Source of the DNA: Cricetomys ansorgei
Taxonomy: Eukaryota; Chordata; Mammalia; Rodentia; Nesomyidae
Direction of reading: 5' to 3'
Assembly (NCBI GenBank): GCA_026225945.1
Contig: JAMJFZ010004066.1
Location: 2,419,001 to 2,483,000, forward strand
Length of the DNA: 64,000 nucleotides
The notes under the pieces are model-generated. The model was not told the DNA's origin. It saw nothing but the letters and a program-made list of their open reading frames with translations, and ran no database searches. A program made the translations under genes and the position numbers. Below, piece by piece: positions 20,735-31,739 of the stretch; the first letter of the stretch is position 1; each line of letters begins with the position of its first letter.

Positions 20735-20885
20735 TACTTTTATAAAAGCTATGAAGTTAAGAGTGAAATGGAGGATTTGGTGGGGGAAGAGAAAGCTAGA
20801 CGGAGGGAGTGGAAATGGATGTGACGAAGATATGTTGTGTACACGTATGAAATTCTCAAAGAATTTAAAATGATATTTTTAAAAA
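20735..20885 (+). repeat. L1 3' end fragment
   Basis: 'gtgggggaagagaaagc' to 'tgaaattctcaaagaattt' and an A-rich end resemble a rodent L1 3' UTR terminus. Confidence 0.5.
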
Positions 20886-20887
20886 GT

Positions 20888-21102
20888 CAGCCCTAGAGCT
20901 GGAGAGACGACTTAGTGAATAAAGTGCTTGCTGCACACACATGAGGACTGAGTTCAAATCCCCAGAACCACGTGAAAAGCTTGGTATGGCTGTGTGCATC
21001 TGTAACCCCAATGCTGCCCCATAGACAGCAGCCCCACTGGCCAGCCCGGCTGAATCGTTATGTTCTAGGTCCAATGAGAGACCCTGTCTCAAAAGGACAA
21101 AA
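20888..21102 (+). repeat. B4 SINE
   Basis: 'gctggagagacgacttagtg', 'gagttcaaatccccagaacc', 'ccaatgagagaccctgtctcaaaa'. Confidence 0.78.
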
Positions 21103-21107
21103 ACAGA

Positions 21108-21408
21108 GGGATAGGGACATGGCTCTGTGGGCAAAGCACCTGTTGTTCAGGCGTGAGGACCTGCATTTGGACCCCAGCACTAACATTGCTTACAGTAGTG
21201 GTACATGCCTGCAATCCCAGCATTCCTACAGTGAGCTAGGAGGCAGAGACAAGAAACCATGGGAAGATCACAGGCCCGCTAGCATGGTATATACAGCAGA
21301 GAACAAGATTCCTTGTCTCAAACAAGGTGGAAAGCCAGAGCCAACACCCAAAGTTGGCCTCTCTCCTCCATGGGTGCTCCTGCTCTCATAAACAGGAACA
21401 CACACAAA
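21108..21408 (+). repeat. B4-like SINE
   Basis: ID head 'gggacatggctctgtgggcaaagcacc', B1-like 'gtacatgcctgcaatcccagca', 'ccttgtctcaaacaagg', then a CA-rich tail. It follows the previous B4 in the same orientation. Confidence 0.68.
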
Positions 21409-21409
21409 T

Positions 21410-22504
21410 AAGCATTGCACTGTCGGAAGTATGGAATGAAGGAGCCAACAAAGCGCACAAGCAAGCTGTGTGTCACCTGCAGAGGGTGCGTAGCCTTGCG
21501 AGGAGGAGCAAGCACACCAAGCCAACAGTCCGTTGCTCCTTCGTTCCTAGTGCAAGAGGAGCCTGATCCTCGTGCTCACTGGCTGAGACCTAAAGTGCTC
21601 AGTCTAGGTCTCAGGAGCGATGCAGAGGGAGGGTAGGAATTCTGGGGAGAAGGGAGGTTGGAACGTCTCTAATTGTTTTTCTCTGTGAGATTGACATCGG
21701 GAGCCTTAATCTTAGGCACAATCTAAACAGTTATTTCTCTGAATAGAGACCACCTAGTTTGAAAGAAATGCATAGCACACAAACATGATACACAAACACA
21801 CACACATTCCTGAAGTCATCCCTGAAGAGTGAGCCAAGATAAAACAGGGCCCAGATGCATTAAAACTTGGGGCTCCCAACCCCAGTATGCAGCCTCTTTT
21901 ATGTCATGTGGGAACACGCTCTCCTTGGTCCAGCACCAATCCAGAAACCAGATTGGAATTTGCATACAGAGCAGAGCTGCTCAAAGGAGGGCAGCCAAGG
22001 GCTATATCAATAATATATGAGCAGCAGCAGCCTGCTCAGTAAGCCTTCTCGTCCTTCGAAGCACACACACTGTTCAGAGTCCCAGGACCCAGAGAAACAG
22101 GCAATCCTGCCTCCCTCAACAAGGCCTGATAGCGCCCTTCCAGGGGTAGTCTGAAATGACTTCCTCTGTCTTCCCCATTGGCTCTCTATGGTCCCAGATA
22201 CGGGATCAAGATAATAAAAGTCCTGTGGCTAGCCCCTCAGATGGCTTCTCACACCCCACCACGATGGGCACAGGCCAGCCTGGAGCCATATGACTCCCCA
22301 GCAAGGACAGGGAATAAGTGGAGAACGGAACAGGGGGACTCGAGGTGAGAGATGGGACAGCAGAGACTGCCACGGCTTCTGAGCCCTCCGTGGGACCTGG
22401 GACTCACCCCAGTGGTCTGCCCACTGAGCTAGGAGCATTTGTGGGTGGACATATACCCGTGCCAGCCTCTGTTAGTAGGACTTCAATCTAGAGGGCTCTT
22501 CATG
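21410..22504. other. Unique-looking sequence, nothing recognised
   Basis: About 1.1 kb. Several short frames on both strands, none with a motif or splice context that I could support. Confidence 0.45.
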
Positions 22505-23455
22505 TTGTGACTTTTCCTGGGGGTATGTGAACAAATGTCTACCCCAGATAGGGCACCAAAGACAAAGTCTTCACAAGTCTAGCTTAGTGAACCAGCAAAT
22601 TTATTGGGGTCTACGTATAGAAACATAGGTGATCTTGTTTTGTCCAGTTGCTGTGACAAACGCCACAACCAAAGCAACTTAGGGGAGGAAAGAGTTTATT
22701 TGGCTTACATTTCTAAGTCACAGTCCATCATTGAAGGAATTCAAGGCAGAAACTCACTGTGCACTGTGTGTGTGCATACACGGGGCAAAGGCCACGTGAG
22801 GACACAGAAAGATGGTGGCTGTTGTCTGGAGGTGATGACACAGGAACCTGAGGACTGCACAGCATTATCTCCAGCCAAGGAACTCACTTATAGCCAAGGA
22901 AGTACAGCAGAAGTCACAGAGGAATGCTAGTTGCTTGCTCATTCACTGGTTCATGCTTAGTGAACTTACTTGTACAGTCCAGAATCACTTGCCCAGGGAA
23001 TGGTGCTACCCACAATGGGCTGGGCCACCTACATCAATCAACGATCAGGACATTTCCCCACAGACTTCCCACAGGCCAATCTGATCTAGGCAATGCCTCA
23101 ATTGAGATTCCTTTCTTGGAAACTTTAAGCTATGTCAAGTTGTTCGGCGAACCCTAGGACAAGAAGTTATGGCTTACTTACAGGATCATGGAAGACTCAA
23201 AGACAGCTTCACCACAAAGAATCCACCCCGGCAGAGGAGATGGCTCATGAAGCTGCATCCCTAGGGCTCCTTGCACAACTTGCAGAAAGAATCTCCTCTC
23301 CTCAGCTGTTGCCAATGATGAAATGACTACGGAGGAGCTTTGTGAATCTTTTAAGTTTCAGGGACTTCCTGAGATCTGTGAGTTGTGTTTACTTCCTGGG
23401 CCTTAACAGACTATCAATCCAGAGGAAATAGCTACATAACTGTTCAGCACTATCT
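22505..23455 (-). mobile_element. Solo ERV LTR, family A, copy 4, split
   Basis: The antisense halves are about 22505-22635 ('cttttcctgggggtatgtg', 'agcaaatttattggggtc') and 23150-23455 ('gacagcttcaccac', 'agggacttcctgagatctgtg'). A MaLR-like LTR occupies the gap and is therefore younger. Confidence 0.62.
22636..23140 (-). mobile_element. MaLR-type solo LTR, nested
   Basis: On plus it begins TGTTTTGTCCAGTTGCTGTGAC, the antisense of a MaLR 3' end, with 'gagtttatttggcttac' (antisense poly(A) region). It ends near 'agctatgtcaagttg', the antisense of the MaLR 5' 'caacttgaca'. It sits inside family A copy 4. Confidence 0.65.
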
Positions 23456-23710
23456 TTGAGCAGACTGGAGATAAGGTCTTAGGGAACAAAAATCATTTTC
23501 TAAGAGATACCCCCACCCCCCACGAAGCATGTTGAAAATGGAAGCATAAGACAGGTTTTTGACTTAATTTTGTCATCCAAAAATTTTATGTGACTATATC
23601 TGGAGGGCCTTTGGGAGATGATTAAAGTTAAAGAAGTCTTGTGGATGGGGCCCTAAACTCATAGTATGAGTGTCCTTATAAGAAGAAACACTGGAGCATG
23701 CAATCCCCCA

Positions 23711-23712
<2 letters not shown>
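23456..23712. other. Short unique-looking stretch
   Basis: 'tttgggagatgattaaagtt' and 'ggggccctaaactcatagtatgagtgtccttataag' look like a MaLR LTR interior, but the match is too weak to call. Confidence 0.3.

Positions 23713-23766
<54 letters not shown>
23713..23766. repeat. (TG)n microsatellite
   Basis: Perfect run of about 26 TG units, the longest uninterrupted one in the window. Confidence 0.96.
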
Positions 23767-23873
23767 TATACAGAGTCAGTTGTGTGCCTCCTGACATAGG
23801 TGCTGGTATTTGAACTCGGGTCCTCTGTAAAAACAGCAAGTGTTCTTAACCACGGAGCCATCTCTCCATCCCC
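23767..23873 (-). repeat. B2/B3 SINE fragment
   Basis: 'gtgctggtatttgaactcgggtcctctg' in pieces and 'cttaaccacggagccatctctcc' are the antisense 5' half of a B2-type SINE. Confidence 0.8.
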
Positions 23874-24387
23874 CAAGAAATTTTAATGAATAAACAAAGG
23901 AGAAATGAAGACGCTGAAGACCCACAAGAAAAAGGTTCAGCCAGCACTAACAGCAAGAGTGCAACTGAGTCAAACTCAGCCTTCTAGAAGCATCTATGCC
24001 CAGCCTACCTTTTTCCTGGGTGTATTGTGTGTACCTGAACTGATACAGAGGATTCTGTGCCCTGGGGGGTCTCAGTGTAGAGAGAGGACATTTAAGTCCA
24101 TGCACTAGAGATCTTTTCCAAGAAAAGTGTAGTGAGAAGATCCAGGTGGGCGGCAACCCAACACCTAGAGAGGCAGAGAAGAATGCAGAAGAGGTACCGA
24201 CGTATAGAGTGAAATTGTGTGCTCTGAGGTTCTGACTTTATCCCCTGGTCAACCTCTTATCACAGGGCCAAAGAAACAGTCAAAGCAGCTTATACACCGG
24301 CGACCCACCATCCGGCTTTTGTGGCCACAAAATCATCACCTCACCTTAAAAACTGACACAATATAAAAGAAGAAATGTATATTGGGT

Positions 24388-24756
24388 GTCTGGGTTGGTT
24401 ACGATCATGTCAAGTGGCCTTGACGTGATCTAGAATCGCCTAGGAAATGAGCCTTTGGGCGTGTCTGGGGATGGGGTTCTAGATATGGTTGAGGTGGGAG
24501 AACCCATCCTTACTGAGTACAGCACCATTTCGTGAACTGGGGTCCTGCACTGTATGGAAATGAGAGAGTGAGCTGAGCACCAGCATCATCTTCCTGCTTC
24601 CTGACTGTGAGCGGAATGTGATCAGCGGCCTCGTGTTCCTGCTGCCGCACCGCCACACCTTAACGGACCCACAAACTGTAAGCCAAATAAAACCTTTTTT
24701 CTCAAGTTGCTTTTGTCAGGTACTTCATGACAGCAATGAGAAAAGTAACTAATACA
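24388..24756 (+). mobile_element. MaLR-type solo LTR
   Basis: TGTCTGGGTTGG start and 'aaagtaactaataca' end. 'cttcctgactgtgagcgg' and 'aaactgtaagccaaataaaacc' (AATAAA at about 24688) are the family landmarks. It is a near neighbour of the ERV LTR that follows. Confidence 0.68.
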
Positions 24757-24854
24757 GTCACTGACCCTGACACAGGATTCCTAAACCCTTTGCTCTTTAT
24801 TTCCTGAGCTATGAACATGGAAGAGCATCTGACACAAGATCCTGACACACCCAT

Positions 24855-25241
24855 TGTTAGGACATTCCCACATAGCCCCAAGATGGCGATGGGCCACAAA
24901 AAAAAACAGCCAGACATCACTAAGTCCCACCCAGCCTCACACACACACAGCTTATCTCCCAGAAACCACTCCACGGCGTCTTTGCCTCTCTCCAAAACGT
25001 CCACATTTCCTCTTCTTTGTTCTTCTAGCCAATCAGAATCAGCCACCCCTACTATTCTCCAACTGTACCTCCCTTTATCCCTTCCCCATCGCGCACCCCA
25101 TATAAACCCTAATGGAACAAAATATCTCTCTTCCTCTATTCCCTTCCCCCTGTCCCCCACCCTCTGTCCCTGGGGTGCCAATACATCTCCTTTGTATTGA
25201 GAATCTGGTGTCTGCGTGTGTTCTGTGCCGAAATCCTTTCA
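24855..25241 (+). mobile_element. ERV solo LTR with perfect 5-bp target duplication
   Basis: TGTTAGG...CTTTCA, 387 bp, flanked by cccat on both sides (24850-24854 and 25242-25246). It contains CCAAT at about 25030 and a TATA motif 'catataaacc' at about 25099. The 3' part ('ttgtattgagaatctggtgtc') is of the type seen in class I ERV LTRs. No internal retroviral sequence remains. The 159- and 129-codon frames across it are chance. Confidence 0.8.
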
Positions 25242-25246
25242 CCCAT

Positions 25247-25911
25247 CCTAATCTCTTAAAACTTCCAGGGGGTTAGGAGAGTCTTCTGTTCTAATGAAAC
25301 CACTGTTGAAAAGGAAGAAGGGCTGGAGATTCAGTTTTGTTTTTTTTTTAATTCATTAGAAGCAGAGGAATGGTTCAGTCAGTAAAGTGCCAACTCCCAA
25401 ACCGTAGGCTCTGGAAAGCTTCCAAGTACAGGAAGGGGCAGGAGGAGGTCCCTCCAACCGCATGAAAATGGAAGCCCCTTCCCTAGAGAAATTCCAAACC
25501 TCACCCAGCACAACCCTCCTCGTCTGCCAGTATGCCTATGCCCTGTGTAACACTCTTCATAGTAAACAAGCAAAGTGCTTCACTGAGATTCCCCGAGCCC
25601 CTCTAGCATGACGGAACCAGAGGAAAGAGTTGTGGAACACAGGTCACGGGCAGTTGGTCAGAAACGCGTGTGTGACACGCTGGGACTTAGAAATGGCAGC
25701 TGAAGTTGGGGATGAGATGCGGCCTTGTGAAACCGAGCCCTCAGCCTGTGACGTCTCACACTATGGTTCAGGCAGGCAATGTCAGGGCTGACTCAAATTA
25801 GAAGACGCCACGCTGGTGGCAAAAAGAGAATCAGTTGACTGAGGAGAGATGGCCACACCTTCTGCTCACAGAATTATGTTGAACGATGACAATGAAAGAA
25901 ACTGGAATGCT
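25247..25911. other. Mostly unique-looking sequence
   Basis: An ID/B4-like head may lie at about 25360-25420 ('gaatggttcagtcagtaaagtgcc'). Otherwise nothing recognised. Confidence 0.4.
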
Positions 25912-26109
25912 TGTGTGTGTGTGTGTGTGTGTGTACATGTGTGTGTGTGTGTACACGTGTGTGTACATGTGTGTGTGTGTACACATGTGTGTACATGTGT
26001 GTGTGTGTACACGTGTGTGTACATGTGTGTGTGTGTACACATGTGTGTACATGTGTGTGTGTGTACACGTGTGTGTGTACATGTGTGTGTGTGTGTGTGC
26101 GTGCATGCA
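25912..26109. repeat. 198-bp alternating purine-pyrimidine tract
   Basis: Every base alternates purine/pyrimidine from 25912 to 26109. ACATGTGTG unit starts fall at 25935, 25965, 25993, 26021, 26049 and 26079 (spacing 28-30). TACACG and TACACA alternate between successive units. The long Cys/Val and His/Thr frames are translation artefacts. Confidence 0.97.
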
Positions 26110-26284
26110 GTGCACACGTCTACAGGCACACCTGAATGTAGGTACCCTCAGAGGCTAGAAGAGGGTTTCGGAAACCCTTGGAGAAAGTGGTCAGCTGCAC
26201 ACTGCCTAGCATGGACACTGGGAACCAAATTCAGGTCCCCCACAAGAGAAGCAAGTCTGCCCCAAGAGCAATCTCTCCAGCTCC
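26110..26284 (-). repeat. B2 SINE
   Basis: Antisense B2 after the TG tract: 'agaggctagaagagggtttcgg', 'gggaaccaaattcaggtccc', 'gagcaatctctccagctcc'. Confidence 0.78.
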
Positions 26285-26702
26285 ATTTTCAGACGCTTTG
26301 GGAAGACCACAGATAACACCTCTTCCAATTCGGGTCAGGAGAGTGACAGGTGGGTGCTCCAACTGCCCTCCGATCTGTCGGACCTTCTCCTTCTTAGTCA
26401 GCCTCTAAGCACCCTCCTCTACACTTTCCCATAACGATCCCCGCACTGCACAGTCTTCTGTCTCCTCAGGTTTTGCTGTCTCTTGAATAAACAGGTTCAC
26501 ATTTGCAAGACTCATCCAGGCGATCTATGTACCGCACAGCCAGCGGACCGGCCTGGTCCGCAGCAGCTTGAGTCTCTGCTTCTCCCTCCTCCCAGCTGCC
26601 TCCAGACCCCAGTCTGGCGGCTTCACCATGCAGCTAGCTGTGCCTGGGGCGCCCTGCATCTTGTTTCCAGGGCAACTCTGATTAATATTAAACTCTGAGA
26701 AA
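26285..26702. other. Unique-looking sequence, modestly CpG-rich
   Basis: About seven CpG lie in 26520-26660, above the local background but below island density. Nothing else recognised. Confidence 0.4.
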
Positions 26703-26917
26703 AATTTTTGAGACGGAGTCTCATGTAACCCAGGTTAGCCTCTCACTATGTAGCTGAAGATAGCTTTGAACTCCTGATCCTGCTGTTTCCACCTTCGGAG
26801 TGCCGGGATTACAGGTGTGTGCCATGATTTCTGGCCTATGTGCTGCTGGGGACTGAACCCAGGGGTTTGTGCACGCGAGGCAAGCACTCTGCCAATTGAG
26901 CTACATCCCCAGCCTGG
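26703..26917 (-). repeat. ID-B1 composite SINE
   Basis: Antisense B1 ('gagacggagtctcatgtaacccagg' to 'gggattacaggtgtgtgcc') fused to an antisense ID ('gggactgaacccaggg' to 'ttgagctacatccccagcc'). The Met-started minus frame at 26735-26938 is a shadow. Confidence 0.82.
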
Positions 26918-26929
26918 CATTAGGCTTTT

Positions 26930-27765
26930 TTTTTTCAACTCTGCCTCTTGGTGCCAGATTCAGACATCATTTATAAATGAAGATCTGAACACCAATCATA
27001 AACCAAGACGAAAATAGAGTCACAGAAGCTTAGAAAGAAAGGAGCCTTTTCAGGACAGAGGTAATGGTGGGGTGTGCTGGATGTCACCAAGCACCAAGTA
27101 AAATGATGAGAGAAGTAGCCGGATCAGGGAACCCAGGGTTCAGTGGTGGCTTTTTGGTCGGCACTTTGTCCAAGACAACTGGTAGCTTGGAAGAGAGCTC
27201 ATTCGTGGGTTGACTTTTCAGAAGCTGCTCTGAAGGAGACCCCACCAACTGGGGCCAGGCTGGGACAAGAAGGGAGGTCAAGGCAGGCTGTTTAAAGTAG
27301 GAGATGCTCACACATCTTTTGCAGGTGGACGGGAACAGGCCAGGAAGGAGGGAGGAGTTGCAAGATGACCCTCCTGGCACCTTCTCATGCAGGCCATGCT
27401 GCTGCTTCCCGGAAGAGGATGAATAAATGATTAAAGGTCGGCATCGATCCGCAGACCTGAGGCTTGCTTTATTTCTGATTCATGTCTTTCTGAGGGTTAC
27501 CCTGAATAGCTGTTGAGGAGGCACCCCGTACCCTCACAAAAATAGCAGGCTCCTTGGTGTGTGTGAGATGCTTTCCGGCCAGATCGTTGCGTTCTTTCCC
27601 AGCCACTGGTTCCTCTTTTGCTTGTAATCAGCATCACGCTCACAGGCCGCCGCTGTGAGATCTCCTCCCACTTGGGAAGAAACTGTGGAAGTCACCTTAT
27701 GAGAGCATGGGACAATAGGTTGTTCCTGCCCTTACACTCATTCTGACTCAAGAGCTTACAGGGCG
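26930..27765. other. Unique-looking sequence, nothing recognised
   Basis: The minus frame 27084-27380 (98 codons) is Pro/Leu/Ser-rich without domain. No splice context supports it strongly. Confidence 0.4.
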
Positions 27766-28068
27766 AGGGCTAGGGAGATGACTCCTTGGCTCATAGGGTT
27801 TGCTGTGTAAGCACGAGAATCTGGGTTCAAATCTCCAGCACCTTCATAAAAGCTAGGCATGGATTCAACTTGTAACCCCAGTATTGAGTGGCAGAGTTAG
27901 GCATCTTCCAAGGGATCATTGGCAAGTCTCTCTACCCAAACAGTGAGCTTCAACAGTGGGGGACCCTGTCTCAGGGAAATATGTCTGGGAGATACAGAAG
28001 GACACTCAATGTCTTCCTCTGGCCTCTGCATGTGCTCACGTGGTCTCCCTTCCCCCCCCACACACAGG
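27766..28068 (+). repeat. B4 SINE
   Basis: 'gggctagggagatgactcc', 'ctgggttcaaatctccagcacc', 'gggggaccctgtctcaggg', 'cttcctctggcctctgcatg'. Confidence 0.75.
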
Positions 28069-28075
28069 ATCTTTC

Positions 28076-28930
28076 AGGGAGAGGGATGGGAAAGCATTAG
28101 GCTGTCTGTTAACAACCATATTAGTCTTGTAGATACCTCAATGCTTTTAGGCAAGCAGGGTCTCCAGAAAAAGTATTCTCCTGGAGAAGGCTCCTCCTCA
28201 AAAGCCACAGCCCGCATCTGAGACACTTTCCTCAGGTCTACAAGGCCATAAATTCTCCAGTCTCCTCTCCACACTCTGTGAATGACAGCAGCTTCCTGAC
28301 ATTCACTATTCGTCATTATTACGGGTGGCTCATCCGGCCGTCTAATTCATTGTCTTCGAATGCTGGCTTCATCCCGTCTTTAAATGCTCACCCAGCTGGA
28401 ATTTCTTCTGACAAACTCCAGGTTCCATTCTAGAATTATCTTTCCCCAAACAGGCATGATCCATTTAGGACTTTATTGGAGTTCTCAGCGAAGGGCTCTT
28501 CAGAATCTATCAAGAGCTCCGTGTACCAACCATCATTTAGTGCACAGTAGAGACAATGAACTCTAAATAAGATTGCCTGTTCTCCCCGCGGTAGAGAAAA
28601 CTCAGAGGCACCACCCAAGTCTCCACCATCTGGAAAGGCTCCAAAAGTGTCTTCTGGGTTGAAAGTGACCCTGCTAACCACTGACTCTCAAGGTCACGTG
28701 GGGATATGAAGGTGGGGGAGCTGGCATCCTGAATTCCCATGGCAGCTCAGGCGGAGGGATCCTCAGACCCCGTGGGAGCCTCTGTTCCTCATGGTGCCCC
28801 CCACTGCCAGAGCGCTCAGCCACCTCCTGTGGGATGTGCTTATACCGTGCTCAGAGACACTCCTGCCTAAGATCCCGAACTTCATCAGAACTGTCTGCTC
28901 TAATGATCTCAGTAGATATTAAAAAGACAT
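28076..28930. other. Unique-looking sequence, nothing recognised
   Basis: Minus frame 28436-28681 (81 codons) has no recognised domain. No repeat seen over about 850 bp, one of the longer repeat-free stretches. Confidence 0.45.
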
Positions 28931-28934
28931 ACGA

Positions 28935-29030
28935 TCTTAGAAAGCTGAGACAGGAGGATCATTGTGAGTTTAGGGTCAGCCTAGGTTACATAGTGAGCAC
29001 CAGGTAAGTCAGGGATATGTGGTAAAACTC
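28935..29030 (+). repeat. B1 SINE, 5'-truncated
   Basis: 'agctgagacaggaggatcat' and 'gggtcagcctaggttacatagtgagc' are the B1 right half. Confidence 0.65.
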
Positions 29031-29057
29031 ACTTCAAAGAATGAAAAAGGATGGAAT

Positions 29058-29249
29058 GGAGGGAGAGAGGAGAAAGGAGGGAGAAAGAGGAAAAGAAGGG
29101 GAGGGAGAGGAAAGGAAGGGAGGGGAAGGGATGGGGAAGGGAAGGGGAGGGGAAGGGGAGGGGAAGGGGAAGGGAAAAGGAAGGGAAAGGAAAGGGGAGG
29201 GGAAAGGAAAGGGGAGGGGAGGGGAAGGGAGGGGAAGGGAGGGAAGAAA
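29058..29249. repeat. Polypurine tract
   Basis: All purine 29058-29131 and 29133-29249 on the plus strand, with a single T at 29132. GGGGAAGG/GGGGAGG variants. Lys/Arg/Gly-rich frames here are artefacts. Confidence 0.96.
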
Positions 29250-29394
29250 CTAAGAGGTGTCACCAGGAAACAACCATTTGATTCTCTCCTCTGCCCAGGG
29301 AACTGCTGTGCTAACAGTTTGCAAATCTATACGCAGCTTTACATTTCCAATTTTAATCACTACTTTTTCCTTCCTTCCTTCCTTCCCTCCTTTC

Positions 29395-29444
29395 TTGTCA
29401 AGGTCTCACTATGTAGCCCTGGCTAGTCTGGAACCCTAATCACC

Positions 29445-29490
<46 letters not shown>

Positions 29491-29641
29491 GGTGTGATGA
29501 TGTGCATGCCATAGAACCTATGTGTCAGTCAGAGGACAATGCTGGGGAGTCCATTCTCTCTCCGTAACCTTCACGTGGGTTACAAACTCAGGCACTGGGC
29601 TGGAGCAGTAATGCTTAGCCACCGAGCCCCTCGCTGGCCCA
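29395..29641 (-). repeat. B1 fragment, (TG)n and B3 SINE
   Basis: An antisense B1 scrap ('aaggtctcactatgtagccctggctagtctgg' in pieces, to about 29432), a TG run at about 29449-29488, then an antisense B3 ('gtcagaggacaatgctgg', 'cttagccaccgagcccctcgctggccc' in pieces). Confidence 0.65.
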
Positions 29642-29719
29642 CCTTTTCTCTTTTCCCTTCCCTCCCTTGCTCCTTCCATTTGATCCTTCCTTTCTTCCTT
29701 CTTCCCCCTCCACCCCTCT

Positions 29720-29958
29720 CCCTTCCCTGGCCCACCAAGGATTGAACCTAGGACCTCATAAATGCTAGGTAAGTGCTCTGAAACCAAACTACATCTCCAG
29801 CCCTCTTTTTACTTTTTGTTTTGAGAGAGGGTCTCACTAAGTTGCCCAGGCTAGTCTTGAAGTCAGTCTGTAGCCCAAGCTGACCTTGACTTTGCGAACC
29901 TCCTACCTTAGTCTATTGAGGATCTAAGATTACAGGCCTTCACCACTAGGCCTGGCAA
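29720..29958 (-). repeat. ID and B1 SINEs in antisense
   Basis: An antisense ID ('ggattgaacctaggacctc' to 'aactacatctccagccc') is followed by an antisense B1 ('gagagagggtctcactaagttgcccagg' to 'ttacaggccttcaccactagg'), ending where the pyrimidine tract starts. Confidence 0.72.
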
Positions 29959-29960
29959 TG

Positions 29961-30144
29961 TCTCCCTTCTCCTCTCCTCCTCCTCCTCCCCCTCCTCCTC
30001 CTCTTCCTCCTCCTCCTCCTCCCCTCCTCCTCCTCCTCCTCCCCCTCCTCCTCCTCCCCCTCCCCCCCCTCCTCCTCCCCCTCCCCCCTCCTCCTCCTCC
30101 CCCTCCCCCTCCCCCTCCTCCTCCTCCTCCTCCTCCTCCCCCTC
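29961..30144. repeat. 184-bp uninterrupted polypyrimidine tract
   Basis: Only C and T from 29961 to 30144 on plus, mostly CTC/CCT triplets with C-runs. Poly-Pro and poly-Glu/Gly frames are artefacts. Confidence 0.98.
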
Positions 30145-30169
30145 ATACTTGGGATAAAACAAGGATTTG

Positions 30170-31160
30170 TGCATTCAGGGCAAACCTACCACTCACCGCC
30201 GCCCACCCCGGTTTTCTCCAGTTTGTCTATCTGGATTAAAAGGAGAAAAATACATGCATTCACTCTGTGGCCAGATCACATGAATTCATTCACACTGCAT
30301 ACAGATGTGCAAAGTGTAATTTTATTCCCCTATAAATATGGCCTGTAAATAGCTTGGTCTTCCTCCAAACTCCCTACCCCATTTGTAACTAGAAGTAAGA
30401 GGAGGAAGAGAAGGCAAGATTTAGTCTAACACTGTAAGCACACTCACTTCCTGTGGCCTAATGTATCTGCAGTGCGCGCGCGGTCTTCACGGGGGTTTCT
30501 CGGGCCTTGGTACTTAGCTTAATTCCCAGTACTTTTTCTGTTTTGTTTCTTTTTGCCATTGAACAAGTTCCAGCATTTCTGAGAGCCTACTTTCCCCTAT
30601 TTGTAATACTCAGATAATAGCCCCTGAGGTTCTCAGGGTAGTGGCCCAATACACAACATATACTGTAGACACTGAACGCGGGTGCCCTTCCAATATTGCG
30701 GGAGCAGATAATTGCTATGTTAAAGCCTATTGGCCCTAGAACTATCATATCTCAAAGGATTCCTTCAAGGAAGGGTATGATTCCCTTTATTCAAATCAAA
30801 ACATCTTCTATCCAATAAACTGGGTGCTTCTAGATGTGTTGTAAACCTCCTCCTGATAATCCACACTTCCCAGTTCACCTGCCAGGCAGCCGAACCGCAG
30901 CCTTATGAAATATGAAGTGAGTCCGCCTTTATAGCCAGGCATCCATCTTCAGAGCTCTTGGCATATGAGTCCCTCCAAGTTATTTTATTATTTCCAAGAA
31001 ACTGTAACTGAGCCTTTTTATGTACCGTCTGTTGTCGAAAGAGTGATCACACATAAAGCATGTCAGCCAAAGATGAGAGCAGCATCCGTCATCCTGCTCA
31101 CTGTTTCCAGGAGACAGATGCTCTCTGACCTGATTCGCTGATAATCTTTTTTTTATATCT
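30170..31160. other. Unique-looking sequence, nothing recognised
   Basis: About 1 kb without a recognised repeat. A GCGCGCGC run lies at 30474-30481, with further CpGs to about 30502. Confidence 0.45.
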
Positions 31161-31173
31161 AATGTATTTATTT

Positions 31174-31340
31174 GACAGGGTCTCAAGTAGCCCAGAATGG
31201 CCTCGAACTCACTATGTAGCTAAGGATGATGACCTTGAATTTGTTTTGTTTTTTTTTACATTTATCTGTGCCCGTGTTTACAAGCACACACAAGTGCCAC
31301 ACTGTGCGTCCCCGGGGATAGAACTCAGGTCATCAGGAGA
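31174..31340 (-). repeat. B1 and B3/B4 fragments
   Basis: An antisense B1 right half ('gacagggtctcaagtagccc', 'cctcgaactcactatgtagc') is followed by an antisense B3/B4-like scrap ('cccggggatagaactcaggtcatcagg' in pieces). Confidence 0.6.
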
Positions 31341-31534
31341 TTGTGGGGTCCTGGGGTCTTCTCCCTTTTGTACATTTTCTCTGCTTCATGGCCCAGAGGT
31401 GAGCAGTTTAGGGCTACCGGGTCCTCCCACATCAGTGTGTTGCCTCATCTGACACCCAAAGCCATGACTCCAGTTGATTTGTGCTGGAACCAAAAGCTGA
31501 TAAGCCAGTTACACCACCTTGAAAAACGTCTGCC

Positions 31535-31735
31535 AAGAGCTGGAAGTTTAGCTCAGGCAACAGAGTGTGTGGTTTCCACCCCCAGCGCCTCGGTAAATCA
31601 ACGTTTGCTTATAATCCCAAGCTCAGGCAATGGAGACCGGAGGATCAAAGTTCAAAATTACCCTTGGTTACATAGAGAGTTCAAGGCCAACCTGAACTAC
31701 ACAAGACCCTGTCTCTCCCCTAATTCCCCCCTAAA
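31535..31735 (+). repeat. ID-B1 composite SINE
   Basis: ID head 'gctggaagtttagctcagg', then a B1 body 'aggatcaaagttcaaaattac' and 'gttcaaggccaacctgaactac'. Confidence 0.65.
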
Positions 31736-31739
31736 AGTA

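Noticed and set aside
24702..25200. 159- and 129-codon frames
   Set aside because: They lie across two LTRs with clear LTR boundaries.
25831..26316. Cys/Val-rich and His/Thr-rich proteins
   Set aside because: Translations of a TG/CA repeat in several frames.
29908..30239. Poly-Glu/Gly and poly-Pro proteins
   Set aside because: Translations of the polypyrimidine tract.
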